The position numbers were made by a program, and so were the translations under genes. 53,056 bases of DNA from Candidatus Saccharimonadota bacterium. Lineage in GTDB: Bacteria > Patescibacteriota > Saccharimonadia > Saccharimonadales > AQU-01. Positions within the stretch are counted from its first letter, which is position 1. Every line of letters begins with the position of its first letter. The DNA is taken from assembly GCA_018499905.2 (NCBI GenBank), contig JAHBAU020000001.1:1-53056 (forward strand), given 5' to 3'. Below the pieces are notes generated by a model. It worked only from the letters and a program-made list of their open reading frames with translations, had not been told where the DNA came from and searched no databases. Shown here in pieces: positions 39,651-52,400 of the stretch.

Positions 39651-41210
39651 ATGACACAACCCGCTATTGACGTATCAATCAAAGAATTATCAGACGACAT
39701 TCGAAGCGCAATTGCCGAGCTCAAAGTGCGCCCCGAAATCGAAAGCACTGGCGTTGTTACCCGGATTGGTGATGGTGTGGCCTGGATCTATGGCCTAACG
39801 AGCTGTGGTTATAATGAGATGCTCACTATTGAAGGCACCGGTGACGAGCACATTACAGCTTTTGCCTTTAACCTTGGAGAAGATGAAATTGGCGCGGTTA
39901 TATTGGGTGACGACACGGCAATCAAGGCCGGTGCGACTGCTCGTTTGACCGGTAAAGTACTTGAAGTCCCAGTTGGGCCGGAACTTGTGGGCCGTGTGGT
40001 CAATCCTTTAGGTCAGCCGCTTGATGGTAAAGGTGCAATTAAAGCATCAGAAACAGACCGAGTTGAGAAAGTTGCCCCTGGTGTGTTGGACCGTAAAGGT
40101 GTCCATGAACCATTGATGACAGGTATTACGGCTATCGACGCCATGGTGCCGATTGGCCGAGGCCAGCGTGAGCTATTAATTGGCGACCGACAAACCGGTA
40201 AAACCGCAATTGCCGTCGACACCATGATTAACCAACACCGACAAAATACTGGTGTCATCAACATTTATGTCGCTGTTGGCCAAAAATTAAGCAAGGTTGC
40301 CCGCTTGATTGAGCGCTTAAAGCGTGAAGGCGTCATGGATCAAACAATTGTGGTAGCGACCAGCGCCTCTGATCCGGCCAGCATGCAGTACCTTGCACCG
40401 TATGCTGGTGCGACCATGGGTGAATACTTCCGCGACCGTGGACAGCACGCGTTGATTATTTATGATGATTTGTCTAAGCACGCGGCTGCGTACCGCCAAA
40501 TGTCGCTGCTTCTGCGTCGCCCGCCGGGTCGTGAGGCCTTCCCTGGCGACGTCTTCTATCTGCACTCACGACTTTTGGAGCGCGCCGTCAAGTTGTCCGA
40601 TGAAAAAGGTGCTGGCTCACTGACTGCCCTGCCCATCATTGAAACACAGGCCGGTGACATCAGTGCCTACATTCCGACCAACGTTATTTCCATTACCGAT
40701 GGTCAGATCTTTATGGAAACTAACTTGTTTTACCAAGGTATTCGTCCGGCTATTTCGGTTGGTTTGTCGGTGTCACGTGTGGGTGGCAATGCTCAGACCA
40801 AAGCCGTTAAAAGCGTCGCGAAGAGCTTGCGTATTAACTTGGCGCAGTTCCGTGAGCTAGCAGCGTTTAGTCAATTCTCGACCGATCTCGACCCCGAAAC
40901 CCGTCACCGCATTGAACGCGGACAACGTCTGACAGAACTGCTCAAACAGCCGCAATATACACCATATAGTGTGTGGCAGATGTATGCCATTTTGCTGGCG
41001 GCCACCGAGGGCTGTTTTGATACTGTACCTCTCGATAAAATCAAAACTGCTGAAGCTAACCTATTGCGTGAACTCAAGCACGACCATCCCAAGGATATGG
41101 AAAAAGTCAATACAGGCGATGAGCCAGATGACAAGCTTCGTGAAAAGATTGTCAAAATTGCCCACAAAATTGCCGAAAGCTATAGATCTGAAGACAAAGA
41201 GACTAAATAA
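39651..41210 (+). CDS. atpA: F-type ATP synthase subunit alpha
   Basis: [81 protein letters not shown]. Confidence 0.98.
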   Translation: MTQPAIDVSIKELSDDIRSAIAELKVRPEIESTGVVTRIGDGVAWIYGLTSCGYNEMLTIEGTGDEHITAFAFNLGEDEIGAVILGDDTAIKAGATARLTGKVLEVPVGPELVGRVVNPLGQPLDGKGAIKASETDRVEKVAPGVLDRKGVHEPLMTGITAIDAMVPIGRGQRELLIGDRQTGKTAIAVDTMINQHRQNTGVINIYVAVGQKLSKVARLIERLKREGVMDQTIVVATSASDPASMQYLAPYAGATMGEYFRDRGQHALIIYDDLSKHAAAYRQMSLLLRRPPGREAFPGDVFYLHSRLLERAVKLSDEKGAGSLTALPIIETQAGDISAYIPTNVISITDGQIFMETNLFYQGIRPAISVGLSVSRVGGNAQTKAVKSVAKSLRINLAQFRELAAFSQFSTDLDPETRHRIERGQRLTELLKQPQYTPYSVWQMYAILLAATEGCFDTVPLDKIKTAEANLLRELKHDHPKDMEKVNTGDEPDDKLREKIVKIAHKIAESYRSEDKETK

Positions 41211-41229
41211 GGGTGGTAAGGAGATAGGT

Positions 41230-41898
41230 ATGGCAAGCGGACCCTTTCACACAAAAGCAGACATGATCAAGGCAACACCAGTCGAGGGGCTTACAAGTGA
41301 TCAATTACCGGTTGCTGCTGCAATTGTTGTGGGTGATATTATGGCCGTGACAGATATGAGGGGCATGGGAGCACCTGAAACAGGCATACTTGATCCATCG
41401 GTAGTGCGTGTACTTGAGGTCGTTGCAAACTATCCAGAAAGGCACGCAGCCGCAGCGGCGCGAGCTGAGTATTTAGGCTATCCTTGGACACAAATTGCTC
41501 GAGATCGCAATGACCAAGTTATGACAGCATATGTTGCGGACATTGCTGATCAACCGCGGTCAGCAACAAGTCAAGTCGCTATTCCGCCGATGGATCTTGG
41601 CCACCGACCGGATTTTGTTCACACTATGGGAGAGGATGCGAGAAGATTAATTGATACCGACATGAGTGAGAGATACGAAACTCTTGCTTCTCTTGTTGCA
41701 AACAGAATTATTGAAAGGCTTCCATGTACAGGAGCATATCGTCAGGATGTCGTTAACCTTGCCGGCGAACTAGTCAGCGAGCAGTTACTCGGTTATGAGG
41801 TAGGTGTTCAGCGAGGCCTTGACATGGCAGATTTTGAGCGTCGGAGACAGCTTGAGGTTTTACAGGCAGCTATTGAGCCACAAGGAGGCGTTTACTAA
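41230..41898 (+). CDS. uncharacterised soluble protein inserted between atpA and atpG (222 aa)
   Basis: ATG 41230 preceded by SD ggtaaggag; stop 41898 and atpG ATG 41902; no recognised family. ORF-track start 40969 overlaps atpA and is rejected. Confidence 0.85.
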   Translation: MASGPFHTKADMIKATPVEGLTSDQLPVAAAIVVGDIMAVTDMRGMGAPETGILDPSVVRVLEVVANYPERHAAAAARAEYLGYPWTQIARDRNDQVMTAYVADIADQPRSATSQVAIPPMDLGHRPDFVHTMGEDARRLIDTDMSERYETLASLVANRIIERLPCTGAYRQDVVNLAGELVSEQLLGYEVGVQRGLDMADFERRRQLEVLQAAIEPQGGVY

Positions 41899-41901
41899 CC
41901 T

Positions 41902-42774
41902 ATGGCAAACACCATAACCTTAAAACGGCGTATCGGCTCGGTTAAGAATACCAAGCAGATTACCAAGGCTATGGAGCTTGTGGCTGCTAGTAAGATGCGC
42001 AAGGCCCAAGAATTTGCCGCTCAAGGCCGTGTCTACCGTCAGGCTGCTTATTCCCTTCTGACCCGTTTGAGCGCTATTACCGAAGTTAATGATCATCCAT
42101 TGTTCGTAAAGCGAACCGTCAAAACTCGGTTGTATGTCGCTATTTCCAGCAACCGCGGATTGGCTGGGGCGTACAACGCCAATATTATGCGCTTGCTGGC
42201 CAAGAGGACGCTTGAAGATCAGAAAGACCACGTTGCTACCAAAGTTATTGCCGTTGGGAAGCAGATTGCACGTTTTGCTCGGCGGCTAGAAGGCGTCGAA
42301 CTTGTGGCTGCATATGATGCGTACGATGATCATCCAACTGCTAATGATATGCGTCCCCTGCTCGACACTTTAACCAAACTGTACAGCGACAAGTCTGTTG
42401 ATGAAGTCGTGTTGCTCTATACCGACTTCAAGTCCAATATTCTACAAGTTGCAACCGATCTAAGTCTCTTGCCTGCCCGCTTTGAAGGCGAAGATTCTAG
42501 TATTGGCCAGGGACTTTCCAGTGCCACCTTTGAACCGTCAATTGAAGCAGTGCTTGATAATGTCACCGAGCGATTGCTCGAGGTGCAGCTATGGCAGACA
42601 ATGCTCGAGAGTATTGCCTCAGAACACTCTATGCGAATGCTGGCCATGAAGAATGCTACCGACAACGCAACTGACCTCATTGACGATCTAACCCTAGCCT
42701 TCAACACCGCCCGCCAAGCAGCCATTACTCAAGAACTTGCCGAAATTACCGGCGGCGCAGAGGCTATGAAATGA
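41902..42774 (+). CDS. atpG: F-type ATP synthase subunit gamma
   Basis: LKRRIGSVKNTKQITKAMELVAASKMRKAQ ... SEHSMRMLAMKNATDNATDLIDDLTLAFNTARQAAITQELAEITGGAEAM. Confidence 0.98.
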   Translation: MANTITLKRRIGSVKNTKQITKAMELVAASKMRKAQEFAAQGRVYRQAAYSLLTRLSAITEVNDHPLFVKRTVKTRLYVAISSNRGLAGAYNANIMRLLAKRTLEDQKDHVATKVIAVGKQIARFARRLEGVELVAAYDAYDDHPTANDMRPLLDTLTKLYSDKSVDEVVLLYTDFKSNILQVATDLSLLPARFEGEDSSIGQGLSSATFEPSIEAVLDNVTERLLEVQLWQTMLESIASEHSMRMLAMKNATDNATDLIDDLTLAFNTARQAAITQELAEITGGAEAMK

Positions 42775-43223
42775 CCCAAGATGCTGTAGACTTTGACCGA
42801 ATTCGTGAGCAGTTTATGTCGTACGAATTTCAGATTGTTCCTTCAGAAGTAGAGACAGAAGAATTGCATCAACGTTGGGCAGATGCGAGGGGGCACTGGA
42901 TCGACACCATGCTTGATCCGACAGCAGCTGAAGGGCTTGAGGCCAATTTTTACTCCGAGCAAGTCGATGCAACCGGACATGCTTTTGAGCAATCAATGTC
43001 GATACAAGCGGAATGCTTCAGACTACACAGAGACGAGTCGACCGAGCTGTCTGCATTTAACGCTGCCTGGAGGAATTACTTCCCTGATGAGTTATATGTC
43101 AATATTCGGAGACTGCCGCAGGCCTTCCATGCTCTTGTTGTCCAGCCGTCAGTCCATGTCCGTGATTATCAGCTGGCTATGGGCCGAGTAATGCAGGCAT
43201 CTTACGGAGTTATCAATGGGTAA
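42771..43223 (+). CDS. uncharacterised soluble protein inserted between atpG and atpD (150 aa)
   Basis: ATGA start/stop overlap with atpG; no recognised family. Confidence 0.85.
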   Translation: MTQDAVDFDRIREQFMSYEFQIVPSEVETEELHQRWADARGHWIDTMLDPTAAEGLEANFYSEQVDATGHAFEQSMSIQAECFRLHRDESTELSAFNAAWRNYFPDELYVNIRRLPQAFHALVVQPSVHVRDYQLAMGRVMQASYGVING

Positions 43224-43557
43224 TGTGAACTACCCTAAAGTTACGATTATACATGGGCCTGAGCATGGCGATATATTTCAGATTTCAGATGCCTTTGGCC
43301 TGCGTCCACCTCTTGACATTGTGAGCTTTACCGATACGTTCCCTCACGATAATCCACACGCTCCATTTGAAGCGGTCATGGGGCGTGTTATAGAAAGTGA
43401 CTATCTTCTTTTGCAATCTGACACAGCACATTTAAGCCTGTCGTTAACGGGTGGCATAGCGTCATCGTTAACTGCCCATGAAGGGTATGGCGGATACGTT
43501 GGATATTTCGATCAACAATATAATCGTGCTTCTGACCCATGGTGGCATACAAGATAG
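43216..43557 (+). CDS. second uncharacterised soluble protein between atpG and atpD (113 aa)
   Basis: Overlaps the preceding ORF by 8 nt; followed by SD aaggag and atpD. Confidence 0.8.
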   Translation: MGNVNYPKVTIIHGPEHGDIFQISDAFGLRPPLDIVSFTDTFPHDNPHAPFEAVMGRVIESDYLLLQSDTAHLSLSLTGGIASSLTAHEGYGGYVGYFDQQYNRASDPWWHTR

Positions 43558-43582
43558 TACAATAGAGATAAGGAGTATATAG

Positions 43583-44970
<1,388 letters not shown>

Positions 44971-44971
<1 letters not shown>

Positions 44972-45390
44972 TGCCAGAAGGTATTTTCCGTGACACTGGT
45001 ACACTTCACGTCGATCAAGCGTTACAGAGGTTTCATGAACGTAATCGTGGTGCAACTTGGCTAGAAGCGGGTGTCGCAGAGACCAGTCCCGATGGCAACT
45101 GGGTACTTGAAGCCGATGGCCGGGCGAGATTTGATGATATTCATCCACCTCAGACTCCATTTGGGCCAAACCCGACAGAGTTTGTCTCTGTTGCAACTGG
45201 TGTAGATGTTGCGGCCACCGACTCAGGGAGGGTTGTAATCGCAATGAACGGCATGCCAGGTATGCCTGTAATGGATACAGATACGGGTTTTGATCTCGCG
45301 GCTTACGCGGCAATGGAACCAACCGATGATGAACTGCGAGCCGCACATGTGGCTAAGATAACAGCGCAAGGATATACATTCGGTGATTAG
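44971..45390 (+). CDS. uncharacterised soluble protein inserted between atpD and atpC (139 aa)
   Basis: TAATG overlap with atpD stop; its 3' end overlaps the atpC start; no recognised family. Confidence 0.85.
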
Positions 45391-45811
45391 ACTGCAGCTT
45401 GTATCACTAGATGGACTTAAGTTTGATGATGATGTCTATGAGGTGATTTTGCCGACCATGGACGGTCAAATTGGCGTTATGCCCGGGCATATGCCATTGG
45501 TCAGCGTCGCCAGTCGCGGTGTGATTGGCGTTCGCCGTAAGGCAACCGATCGTGACGACATGATGGAATATTTTGCCATCAGCGGAGGCGCAGTCGAAGT
45601 ATCTGACAATAAATTGAGTGTATTAGTTGATGAAGCCGATGCATCAGACGAAATCAATGAACAAGAGGCTCAAAAGGCCTATGAGATGGCGCAAAAAATG
45701 AAAGCCGAAGCCAAAGACCAGGTTTCACTTGAAAAAGCCCAAAGCCTCATTGACCGCTCGAGCGTCAGATTGCAAGTAGCTGGTCTAAAACGCAGGCACC
45801 ACAGACAGTAA
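45383..45811 (+). CDS. atpC: F-type ATP synthase subunit epsilon
   Basis: VSLDGLKFDDDVYEVILPTMDGQIGVMPGHMPLVSVASRGVIGVR; GTG start within the preceding ORF. Confidence 0.95.
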   Translation: MIRLQLVSLDGLKFDDDVYEVILPTMDGQIGVMPGHMPLVSVASRGVIGVRRKATDRDDMMEYFAISGGAVEVSDNKLSVLVDEADASDEINEQEAQKAYEMAQKMKAEAKDQVSLEKAQSLIDRSSVRLQVAGLKRRHHRQ

Positions 45812-45980
45812 GCTGGCTGACGCTTCGCTCGTGTCTACATAAAAGTCATCAGAACTTTTATGGGTCTAAATCGCCGACATTACTGACTGTAGATCGTTTA
45901 AATACCTTGAGTATATACTCGCTTATCACGCGCTGGGATAACCCGGAAACCAATAGCGGAGCGATTAAACAAGCTCAAAT

Positions 45981-46262
45981 TCATAATGTGTCAAGTCTAG
46001 GGTGCCAACTTGTTTCAAAATCAGCTCGCTCAGCCAAGGAGTGTAGTTCTGCCACCAAAGATAAACAAGCACCCAGCGGATTGTCGGACACGCTCACCAG
46101 TTGCTGAGCCCTGATCTGAACAAAGTTTCTTAATGAATCATCCATGGTGTCTAGGTGGTGAGCGTGAAAACTAGGGTCACGTTCTATATCTACCGCAAGA
46201 CTCTCAATCATACCTTTACTAATGCTTGATGGAAGGGGCATTAATAAGACCTCATGTAACAA
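45981..46262 (-). CDS. hypothetical short protein (93 aa)
   Basis: ORF in an otherwise empty interval; no recognised family. Confidence 0.45.
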   Translation of the reverse strand: MLHEVLLMPLPSSISKGMIESLAVDIERDPSFHAHHLDTMDDSLRNFVQIRAQQLVSVSDNPLGACLSLVAELHSLAERADFETSWHPRLDTL

Positions 46263-46415
46263 TTATTACAAAAGCGCTATTGATAGTGCGTGATGTTCAT
46301 CACATGACGCTATATATAATTATAGTATTGACCTAGTTTATAGAAAGGCGTAGAATCTGCTACGGTCATATCTGGCCCATAAGATTATGAAGTAGTAGGC
46401 ATAAGCAAGATATCT

Positions 46416-47663
46416 ATGACAATTGAATCAGACAGACAAGCACATGCTACACCAGCGGAGGTGCCCCTAAATCCCGGTGATTTTGATATGGGTACTTCAG
46501 GGCCGGCACTTCACAGTACTGTTGATATTGTCGTGCCATCTGGCAGAAGTAGTACCGTAGCTGCTGCTTTGATGAAAGGATTAGAAGTCTATAGCAACGT
46601 TTCTGGTGGCTTGGTAACCGCCGATCCAACACGAGCAGAAGAAATTCTAGGTGTTTATGAAAATCTTGGCTTAATTGGGCAGACAGACACCGCCTACCCA
46701 GTGGGTGTTAATGTAAGCCAGCGTCTTGCACAGCACACAACATGGCCTGGCACTATTAGCCTTGATGCCAGGATAGCAGCTGGGGAGCTTTCACACGAAG
46801 ATGTTGTTGCACGAGTTGAACTCATGTCGCGGCTCTATGTCCCCGCATCTGAAGGCGCCCCTATACGTTGTCCTGACCCTAGATTCCTCAAAAATTTTAA
46901 TGGTTTTGATTTTGCGCATGTGATGCGACCGATTGGGCCTCAGGTTATAGCGGGAACTCTGGGTGCGGCCATCGCCCGTCGACTAGGTGAAGGAGCAGAA
47001 AACTGGGATAATATTACACTTCGTGACGATGTTGAAGAGTTGTCTGATATTGAAGAGAGGACGGGTTATAAACCCGGCGACCACATTCATGAGGATGCAA
47101 AAGCGGGTGAAATGGGGTGTAAAGGTGTAGACAGCGCGCGGCAGAATCTAGCTAACCTTCACGACGTAGCACTATCTGAAGACCTGAATAGCTTAACAAG
47201 GTCGATTATTGGACAAAGCGGTTATCATGGCAGAACCATGAGTTTGCTGAGAGGACACGCGATAGAAATGTCAGCTCATGCCGATACCTATTTAACAGAT
47301 CAAGCAGCTTTGGTTGAACAGCTTAAGGGTCGGTATGACAATAGCCTCGAGGTTTTGGCCGGCCCTAATAATGCTGCCATTGTAGCGATTAACTATGTTC
47401 CTCGGACAACGTTTCATCGCGATTTATATAATTACATGACCGGTAATGATATGCAGGTTGTAAATTATGACTACTGGAGATCGATCGGTGTGGCGACTGA
47501 CCTAGCAACTAATAGATCCGGCCAGGTTGATGGTGAAGCACGACGTAGCTTTTTGCACGCTCGCGTAGCATATACAGTTGGCACACTGATGAGCATGATT
47601 GATGGGTCACAATTTGCTGTTGAACGAGTCCCAAATGACTTCCATACTGCACGTAGTTTATAG
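46416..47663 (+). CDS. uncharacterised protein, paralogue of the next gene; beta-carbonic-anhydrase-like motifs
   Basis: RCPDPRFL ... GPQVIAGTLGAAIARRLG ... GDHIHEDAKAGEMGCKGVD ... shares AIVAINYVPRTTFHRDLYNY/YWRSI/GTLMSMIDGSQ with 47676..48620. Confidence 0.75.
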   Translation: MTIESDRQAHATPAEVPLNPGDFDMGTSGPALHSTVDIVVPSGRSSTVAAALMKGLEVYSNVSGGLVTADPTRAEEILGVYENLGLIGQTDTAYPVGVNVSQRLAQHTTWPGTISLDARIAAGELSHEDVVARVELMSRLYVPASEGAPIRCPDPRFLKNFNGFDFAHVMRPIGPQVIAGTLGAAIARRLGEGAENWDNITLRDDVEELSDIEERTGYKPGDHIHEDAKAGEMGCKGVDSARQNLANLHDVALSEDLNSLTRSIIGQSGYHGRTMSLLRGHAIEMSAHADTYLTDQAALVEQLKGRYDNSLEVLAGPNNAAIVAINYVPRTTFHRDLYNYMTGNDMQVVNYDYWRSIGVATDLATNRSGQVDGEARRSFLHARVAYTVGTLMSMIDGSQFAVERVPNDFHTARSL

Positions 47664-47675
47664 CGAAAAAAATCT

Positions 47676-48620
47676 ATGCCTAAAGTAACTAAATCTACCA
47701 AGTCAACCAAAATCGATCACGCAACAGTAATTGATTATGGAACTTTAAGTGACATTACCTGGCCAGGTTCAGTGTCTGCAAGGAATATGATTGCCTCTGG
47801 TAAGATTAACGATATAACAATTAGTCACGCGATACAGGCTTTGAATGAGTTTTACGTCTTGGTTAGTCCCGCAGCAAGAACCCGGTGTATTGATGGTCGC
47901 CACGATCCAGAGTTAGACGAGAAAGTATTAGGAGCGCAAGTTCCAGGTGGCGCACCTGGCGCTGCCCTTGCCTACCGTTTAGGGGTTGATAAAGACGATC
48001 TTACGAGAGGAACATTTGTCGTTGATGCAGAAGAAATGATTGCCCGCTATTTGCGTCTGGGATTTGCGCCCGGTGGGCATCGTGACGATCATAGTGCTGG
48101 GAAGACAGCTGTTGGTTGTGGAGCGATCGACGGTATGGACGTCATTTTGGCGACGATGATGCGTCCGGACTTAGTTGACGATCACAAAAGAGTTGTCAAA
48201 GAGCTACTTGGGCCTTTATTCAATAGAGATAACTACTTGCGAAATATGGGTGCTGCCGCTGTCCTAAACGGCCGTTCCGCAGACTATTTCCGTGGACGCG
48301 AAACGATTATTGATATTTTGGAAAAGCGCGTCAAAAACAGTATTGCTACTTTAAAAGGTGAACATCAAGAAGCTGTGGTTGTTGTGAACTTTGTACCAGG
48401 TACTACTTTGGCATCTAACAGGTTTTCTGAAACTTTTGGTCTCCAAGCATTTGGCTATGACCTATGGCGTTCAATGCAGATGGCTGAGAAGATTATGCCA
48501 CGTTCAGATCAGGCTGAGGACAGAGAGCGGTTTATTATGGCTCGAGTTATGAGTACCGTAGCGACGCTTATGGCATTGACTGATGGTTCCCAGCGACTCG
48601 TACTACGAATGCCAGTCTAG
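47676..48620 (+). CDS. uncharacterised protein, paralogue of the preceding gene; beta-carbonic-anhydrase-like motifs
   Basis: RCIDGRHD ... QVPGGAPGAALAYRLG ... GGHRDDHSAGKTAVGCGAIDG ... AVVVVNFVPGTTLASNRF/LWRSM/ATLMALTDGSQ. Confidence 0.78.
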   Translation: MPKVTKSTKSTKIDHATVIDYGTLSDITWPGSVSARNMIASGKINDITISHAIQALNEFYVLVSPAARTRCIDGRHDPELDEKVLGAQVPGGAPGAALAYRLGVDKDDLTRGTFVVDAEEMIARYLRLGFAPGGHRDDHSAGKTAVGCGAIDGMDVILATMMRPDLVDDHKRVVKELLGPLFNRDNYLRNMGAAAVLNGRSADYFRGRETIIDILEKRVKNSIATLKGEHQEAVVVVNFVPGTTLASNRFSETFGLQAFGYDLWRSMQMAEKIMPRSDQAEDRERFIMARVMSTVATLMALTDGSQRLVLRMPV

Positions 48621-48697
48621 CTACTTCGGTCACGAATTTGCATTACTGGGGGAATACCAGTATTATGCTCGTATTAAGCTCTAATAGGAGGGATTCT

Positions 48698-49426
48698 ATG
48701 TTCTCAAGAAAAAATATTGCCATGGTGGTGGCGGAGTTTTTGGGTGCCGCAACACTCGTGGCAGCCGTCTACACCATTATGGCCCGGACGTCTTTTCCGC
48801 TGTTTTCAGCGATGGCAGCTGGTGGCGTCGTAGCTCTATTCACGCTTGGGGTTGGCCGAGCATCCGGTGCGCATCTTAATCCAGCCATAACATTTGGCCT
48901 TTGGTCGGTCCGCCGGGTCCAAACCGCCCGTGCATTGGTGATGATTGCTGCTCAGTTTGCTGGTGGTGCCGCTGCTTGGGCTTTGCTCAAGTACTTCCTT
49001 GGCCATTCTCTGACCAGCATTGCTGGCACAGAATTTGAATGGAAGGTGTTTGTTGCTGAAGCCGTTGGTACAGGCATCTTTGCCTTTGGTTTTGCTTCGG
49101 CTGTCATGCAGCGCTTCGATGAGGCAAAACTTGCTGCAGGCATTGGTCTATCACTATTCATTGGTGTTTTGGTCGCTTCACTCGCGTCCAATGGTGTCTT
49201 GAACCCAGCAGTCGCTGTTGGTATTCAGTCATGGAGCTGGGCATATGCTGCCGCTCCGTTTGCCGGTGCACTTGTTGGTATGAATGTCTATAGCATGTTG
49301 TTTGCTGATGCATCTGCCTTAAGTGCTAGCGCATCGGTAGCTAGCTCTGTAACCCGGTCTAGCAAGAAATCTGCTGCCAAAGCAGCTCCCAAGCGTAAGA
49401 CAACCGCTACACGCCGCAAGAAGTAA
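48698..49426 (+). CDS. aquaporin/MIP family channel
   Basis: Two NPA boxes: SGAHLNPAITFGLW and NGVLNPAVAVGIQ; basic C-terminal tail KKSAAKAAPKRKTTATRRKK; SD aggaggg upstream. Confidence 0.93.
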   Translation: MFSRKNIAMVVAEFLGAATLVAAVYTIMARTSFPLFSAMAAGGVVALFTLGVGRASGAHLNPAITFGLWSVRRVQTARALVMIAAQFAGGAAAWALLKYFLGHSLTSIAGTEFEWKVFVAEAVGTGIFAFGFASAVMQRFDEAKLAAGIGLSLFIGVLVASLASNGVLNPAVAVGIQSWSWAYAAAPFAGALVGMNVYSMLFADASALSASASVASSVTRSSKKSAAKAAPKRKTTATRRKK

Positions 49427-49442
49427 ATAAAAAATAGATAAT

Positions 49443-49477
49443 AAGCTCCGGTCACATAAAGATCGGAGCTTTTTATT
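49443..49477. terminator. intrinsic (likely bidirectional) terminator
   Basis: AAGCTCCG-gtcacataaagat-CGGAGCTTTTTATTT between convergent genes. Confidence 0.85.
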
Positions 49478-52400
49478 TGCCTGAGTAAGTTTCAATAAGA
49501 TAATTTTCGAACTCAACAATCCCGCTTAAATCCGGTGAGTAAGATTCGGTTTCGGGCAGTATTAAGTTACTGATACAGTGCCACACGGCTTGAATAAGTT
49601 TTACAATTCGTTCAAGTTCGTCCGGTTCAAACTCAACCCATAATGTTTCTGTCAAAGTATCTGAACCGCTTTCGGTTTCGACAAACTCCAGTCCGCCACG
49701 ATTAGTCGTGTAACGCTTGCCAAACGATGACGATTCATCAACCAATAGTTTATAAAAGTACAGCTGTTGACGATAGCGATGCAGCTTACGTCGCTCAAAC
49801 TCGTCTGCACCTTGCCAATTGCGTGACGGCTTGCCAGTTTTGTAGTCGATAAGTTCCAGTTGATTGCCTTCTAGCCGGTGGATTGCATCAATTTTGCCAC
49901 TTAACTTAGCCACACCAATGACAACACCCTCTTTAATAAAGTTTCGCTCTGCAATGATATCGCTTGCCAGCAGTGACCCACGCGCTTCAATATAGGTTTT
50001 CAGCGCTAGCTTACCGCGACTTTTAAAGCGCGTAAAATCATCGTCTCGCAGATGCTTGCAGGCTAGTATGTCTTCAAAATAATCGACGATGCGCTTATGG
50101 GTTGGTAACGTAGCTTGGCTTTTTGCGTTACTAGTGACCATTTTAAGTGTCTGGTGGATGGCATCACCATAAGCTGCCGAAGGTGACATCGCTTCAGGGA
50201 ATCTAAGCAAATTGTGTTGCAAAAAGTATTCCGGCCCGGCGTCAATAAAATTCAAGAAATTGTTTAAATGAGTCGCGCTTAAACGGTAATTTTCTAGGAT
50301 CGGCCCAAATAGGGTGTGCTTATCAGCAATAATTTGACGGAAGCGATACGCCCAAGATGTCGATAGTAATCTGACTGCTTCCCCGCCGACCTGGCGTTCG
50401 ATAAACTGTGGTTGTAGGGCTTGGTGTACTGACTGACTTTCATGATTGTTGCCACCGATAAAACTTAAGCCGACAGATAATTTGTCGTCAATATTATGGC
50501 TGTAGCTCACAATATGTAGCGTGTGCTTGGCGCGCGTCAAAGCCACAAAGAAGAGGCGTAGCTTGTCTGCTTCACTATCTCCCGCTGGTTTTACCGGAAC
50601 ATTGCGTGGCAAACGGATTCTATCTACATACTCACGAGCACCAATACCCCACACTTCATCTTGTGAATTGATGACAAAAACAATCTCAAACTCTAGTCCT
50701 TTGGCTTTATAAGCGGTCATCAGCTGAACCGCCCGGACCGCCTGCACATGGGGATTGGTGCTTAAGATATTGGCGCCTGCTTGTCGATGCAAGTTAGCAA
50801 ATTCTAACAAGTCTTTTACGTGCAAGGTTTTTTCTGGCTGCCAAGATCTGAGCCGTTGGCGCAATACCGTTAGTTGACCTAAATGTGAAAGATATTTTTC
50901 GGTGTCTGCATCACGTGCTTCGGCAGAAAAGTGAAAGCTGTTAAATGGCGATACAAATGGACCATCGTCACTATTGTTGGGTTTAGCTGTCGGTCTGCCG
51001 CCGCCGAGTTCGTCAAGAATGTATTCCAGCGGCTCTATCGCCGCCTGCTGGCTCAAAGCAAGCAGCCATTCAGCGATACGACGCAGCGGCTTGTACGATG
51101 CTTCGAGCAGTGCCGGTAGCCAATGACTGTGTTGCTCGTAGCAGTGAACGCTAAAGGTAACAAGTTCTTTGGTCGAAAGTCCCCAGAATTCGTAACTGAG
51201 CACCTCACTTAGTAATACATCACTGTCTTGATAACGATTATCGGCAATGGCTTGTACGGTTTCGGCCATGGCAAGCAGCTGCTTCACGAGTGGTGCGTCT
51301 AAGATATCTTCGCGGCGCTCATAGGCAATTGGCAGCGCGTTCTCTGCCAAATACGGCACGATTCGCTCCAGATATCGATGCCGCGGCGCGATAACGGCAA
51401 TCTCTTCTGGTGCTACACCAGCGTCTATATACTCCTTTATTTTGTCGGCGACCCATTGGTAATGTGCGAGCTCACTAGCTAATACATCGTGCTCAACTAC
51501 GTCTTGTTCGTGGACAGCGTGCGCTGCTAGTACAAGCTGTTCATGCGATAACAGCCCATAATCATCGGGATTTTGTTTTATCACCTCGTAGCTAGCTTCT
51601 AGAATGGTCTTGGCTGAGCGGTAATTATCAGTAAGATTCACGACTTTGACGTCTTGATAGCGCCTGGTGAATTGCTGAAAACTTGTATTAAAAGCACCCT
51701 GGAATGCATAAATTGCTTGATTGGGGTCGCCAACCACCATGATGTTTGGTTTTTTCTCATTGGGCGCAGCATCACCTAGAGCCCACAGTATTCTCAGTTG
51801 CGCTTGATTAGTATCTTGGAACTCATCAACCAAAACATACTGGTAACGTTCGCTGATCGTCAGTGCCAGTTCGGGATATTTCTCGAGAGCTACCACAACC
51901 TCTAGTAACATGTCGTCAAAATCATACAAGCCATCATGTGCCATCACTTGTTGCAATTCTTCATAAACCCCCTGCACTGCCTGAAGTTTGGGTAATTGTC
52001 GCCAATCTTTAAAGACCTGTCGGCCGGTGGAGTCTTTTTCCAGCCAGCGCCGCCGCCAAGCTGTGATAGCCGGCGCATACCTTCCAACAGGATCGGTTGC
52101 TTCTATGGCTTCGGTAAGCTCTCGGGCGCTTAGTTCTGCATAAGCCAGCAACCCGCCCGGCAATGCCGACGTAGGTGCTTTAGATAAGGCAACAACAGCA
52201 GTCGCATACGTGTCGAGCTGCTTGGCAGAAGGTGTTACTGCAAAGGTGTCGGCTATGATATCGGCGGTATGGGGAAAGAAGGTTTCATTCTGGCTTCAGA
52301 TTGTTGCGAATTTAGCGGCTGCGATACCTGCCTGCTTCAACCAGCCAATAGTGCGCCTGGCGTCCTTCAAAAAAAGATACTCATCACCAAGCTTCGTACC

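Noticed and set aside
40969-41229. Upstream extension of the 309-aa ORF into atpA
   Set aside because: Overlaps atpA out of frame; ATG 41230 with SD ggtaaggag is the better start.
45830-45870. CATAAAAGT-catcaga-ACTTTTATG hairpin after atpC
   Set aside because: AT-rich stem with no clear T-tract; could be a weak terminator but not convincing.
52296-52298. UGA as a sense codon genome-wide (Gracilibacteria-type code)
   Set aside because: TGA terminates other genes at plausible ends, including atpG with an ATGA overlap.
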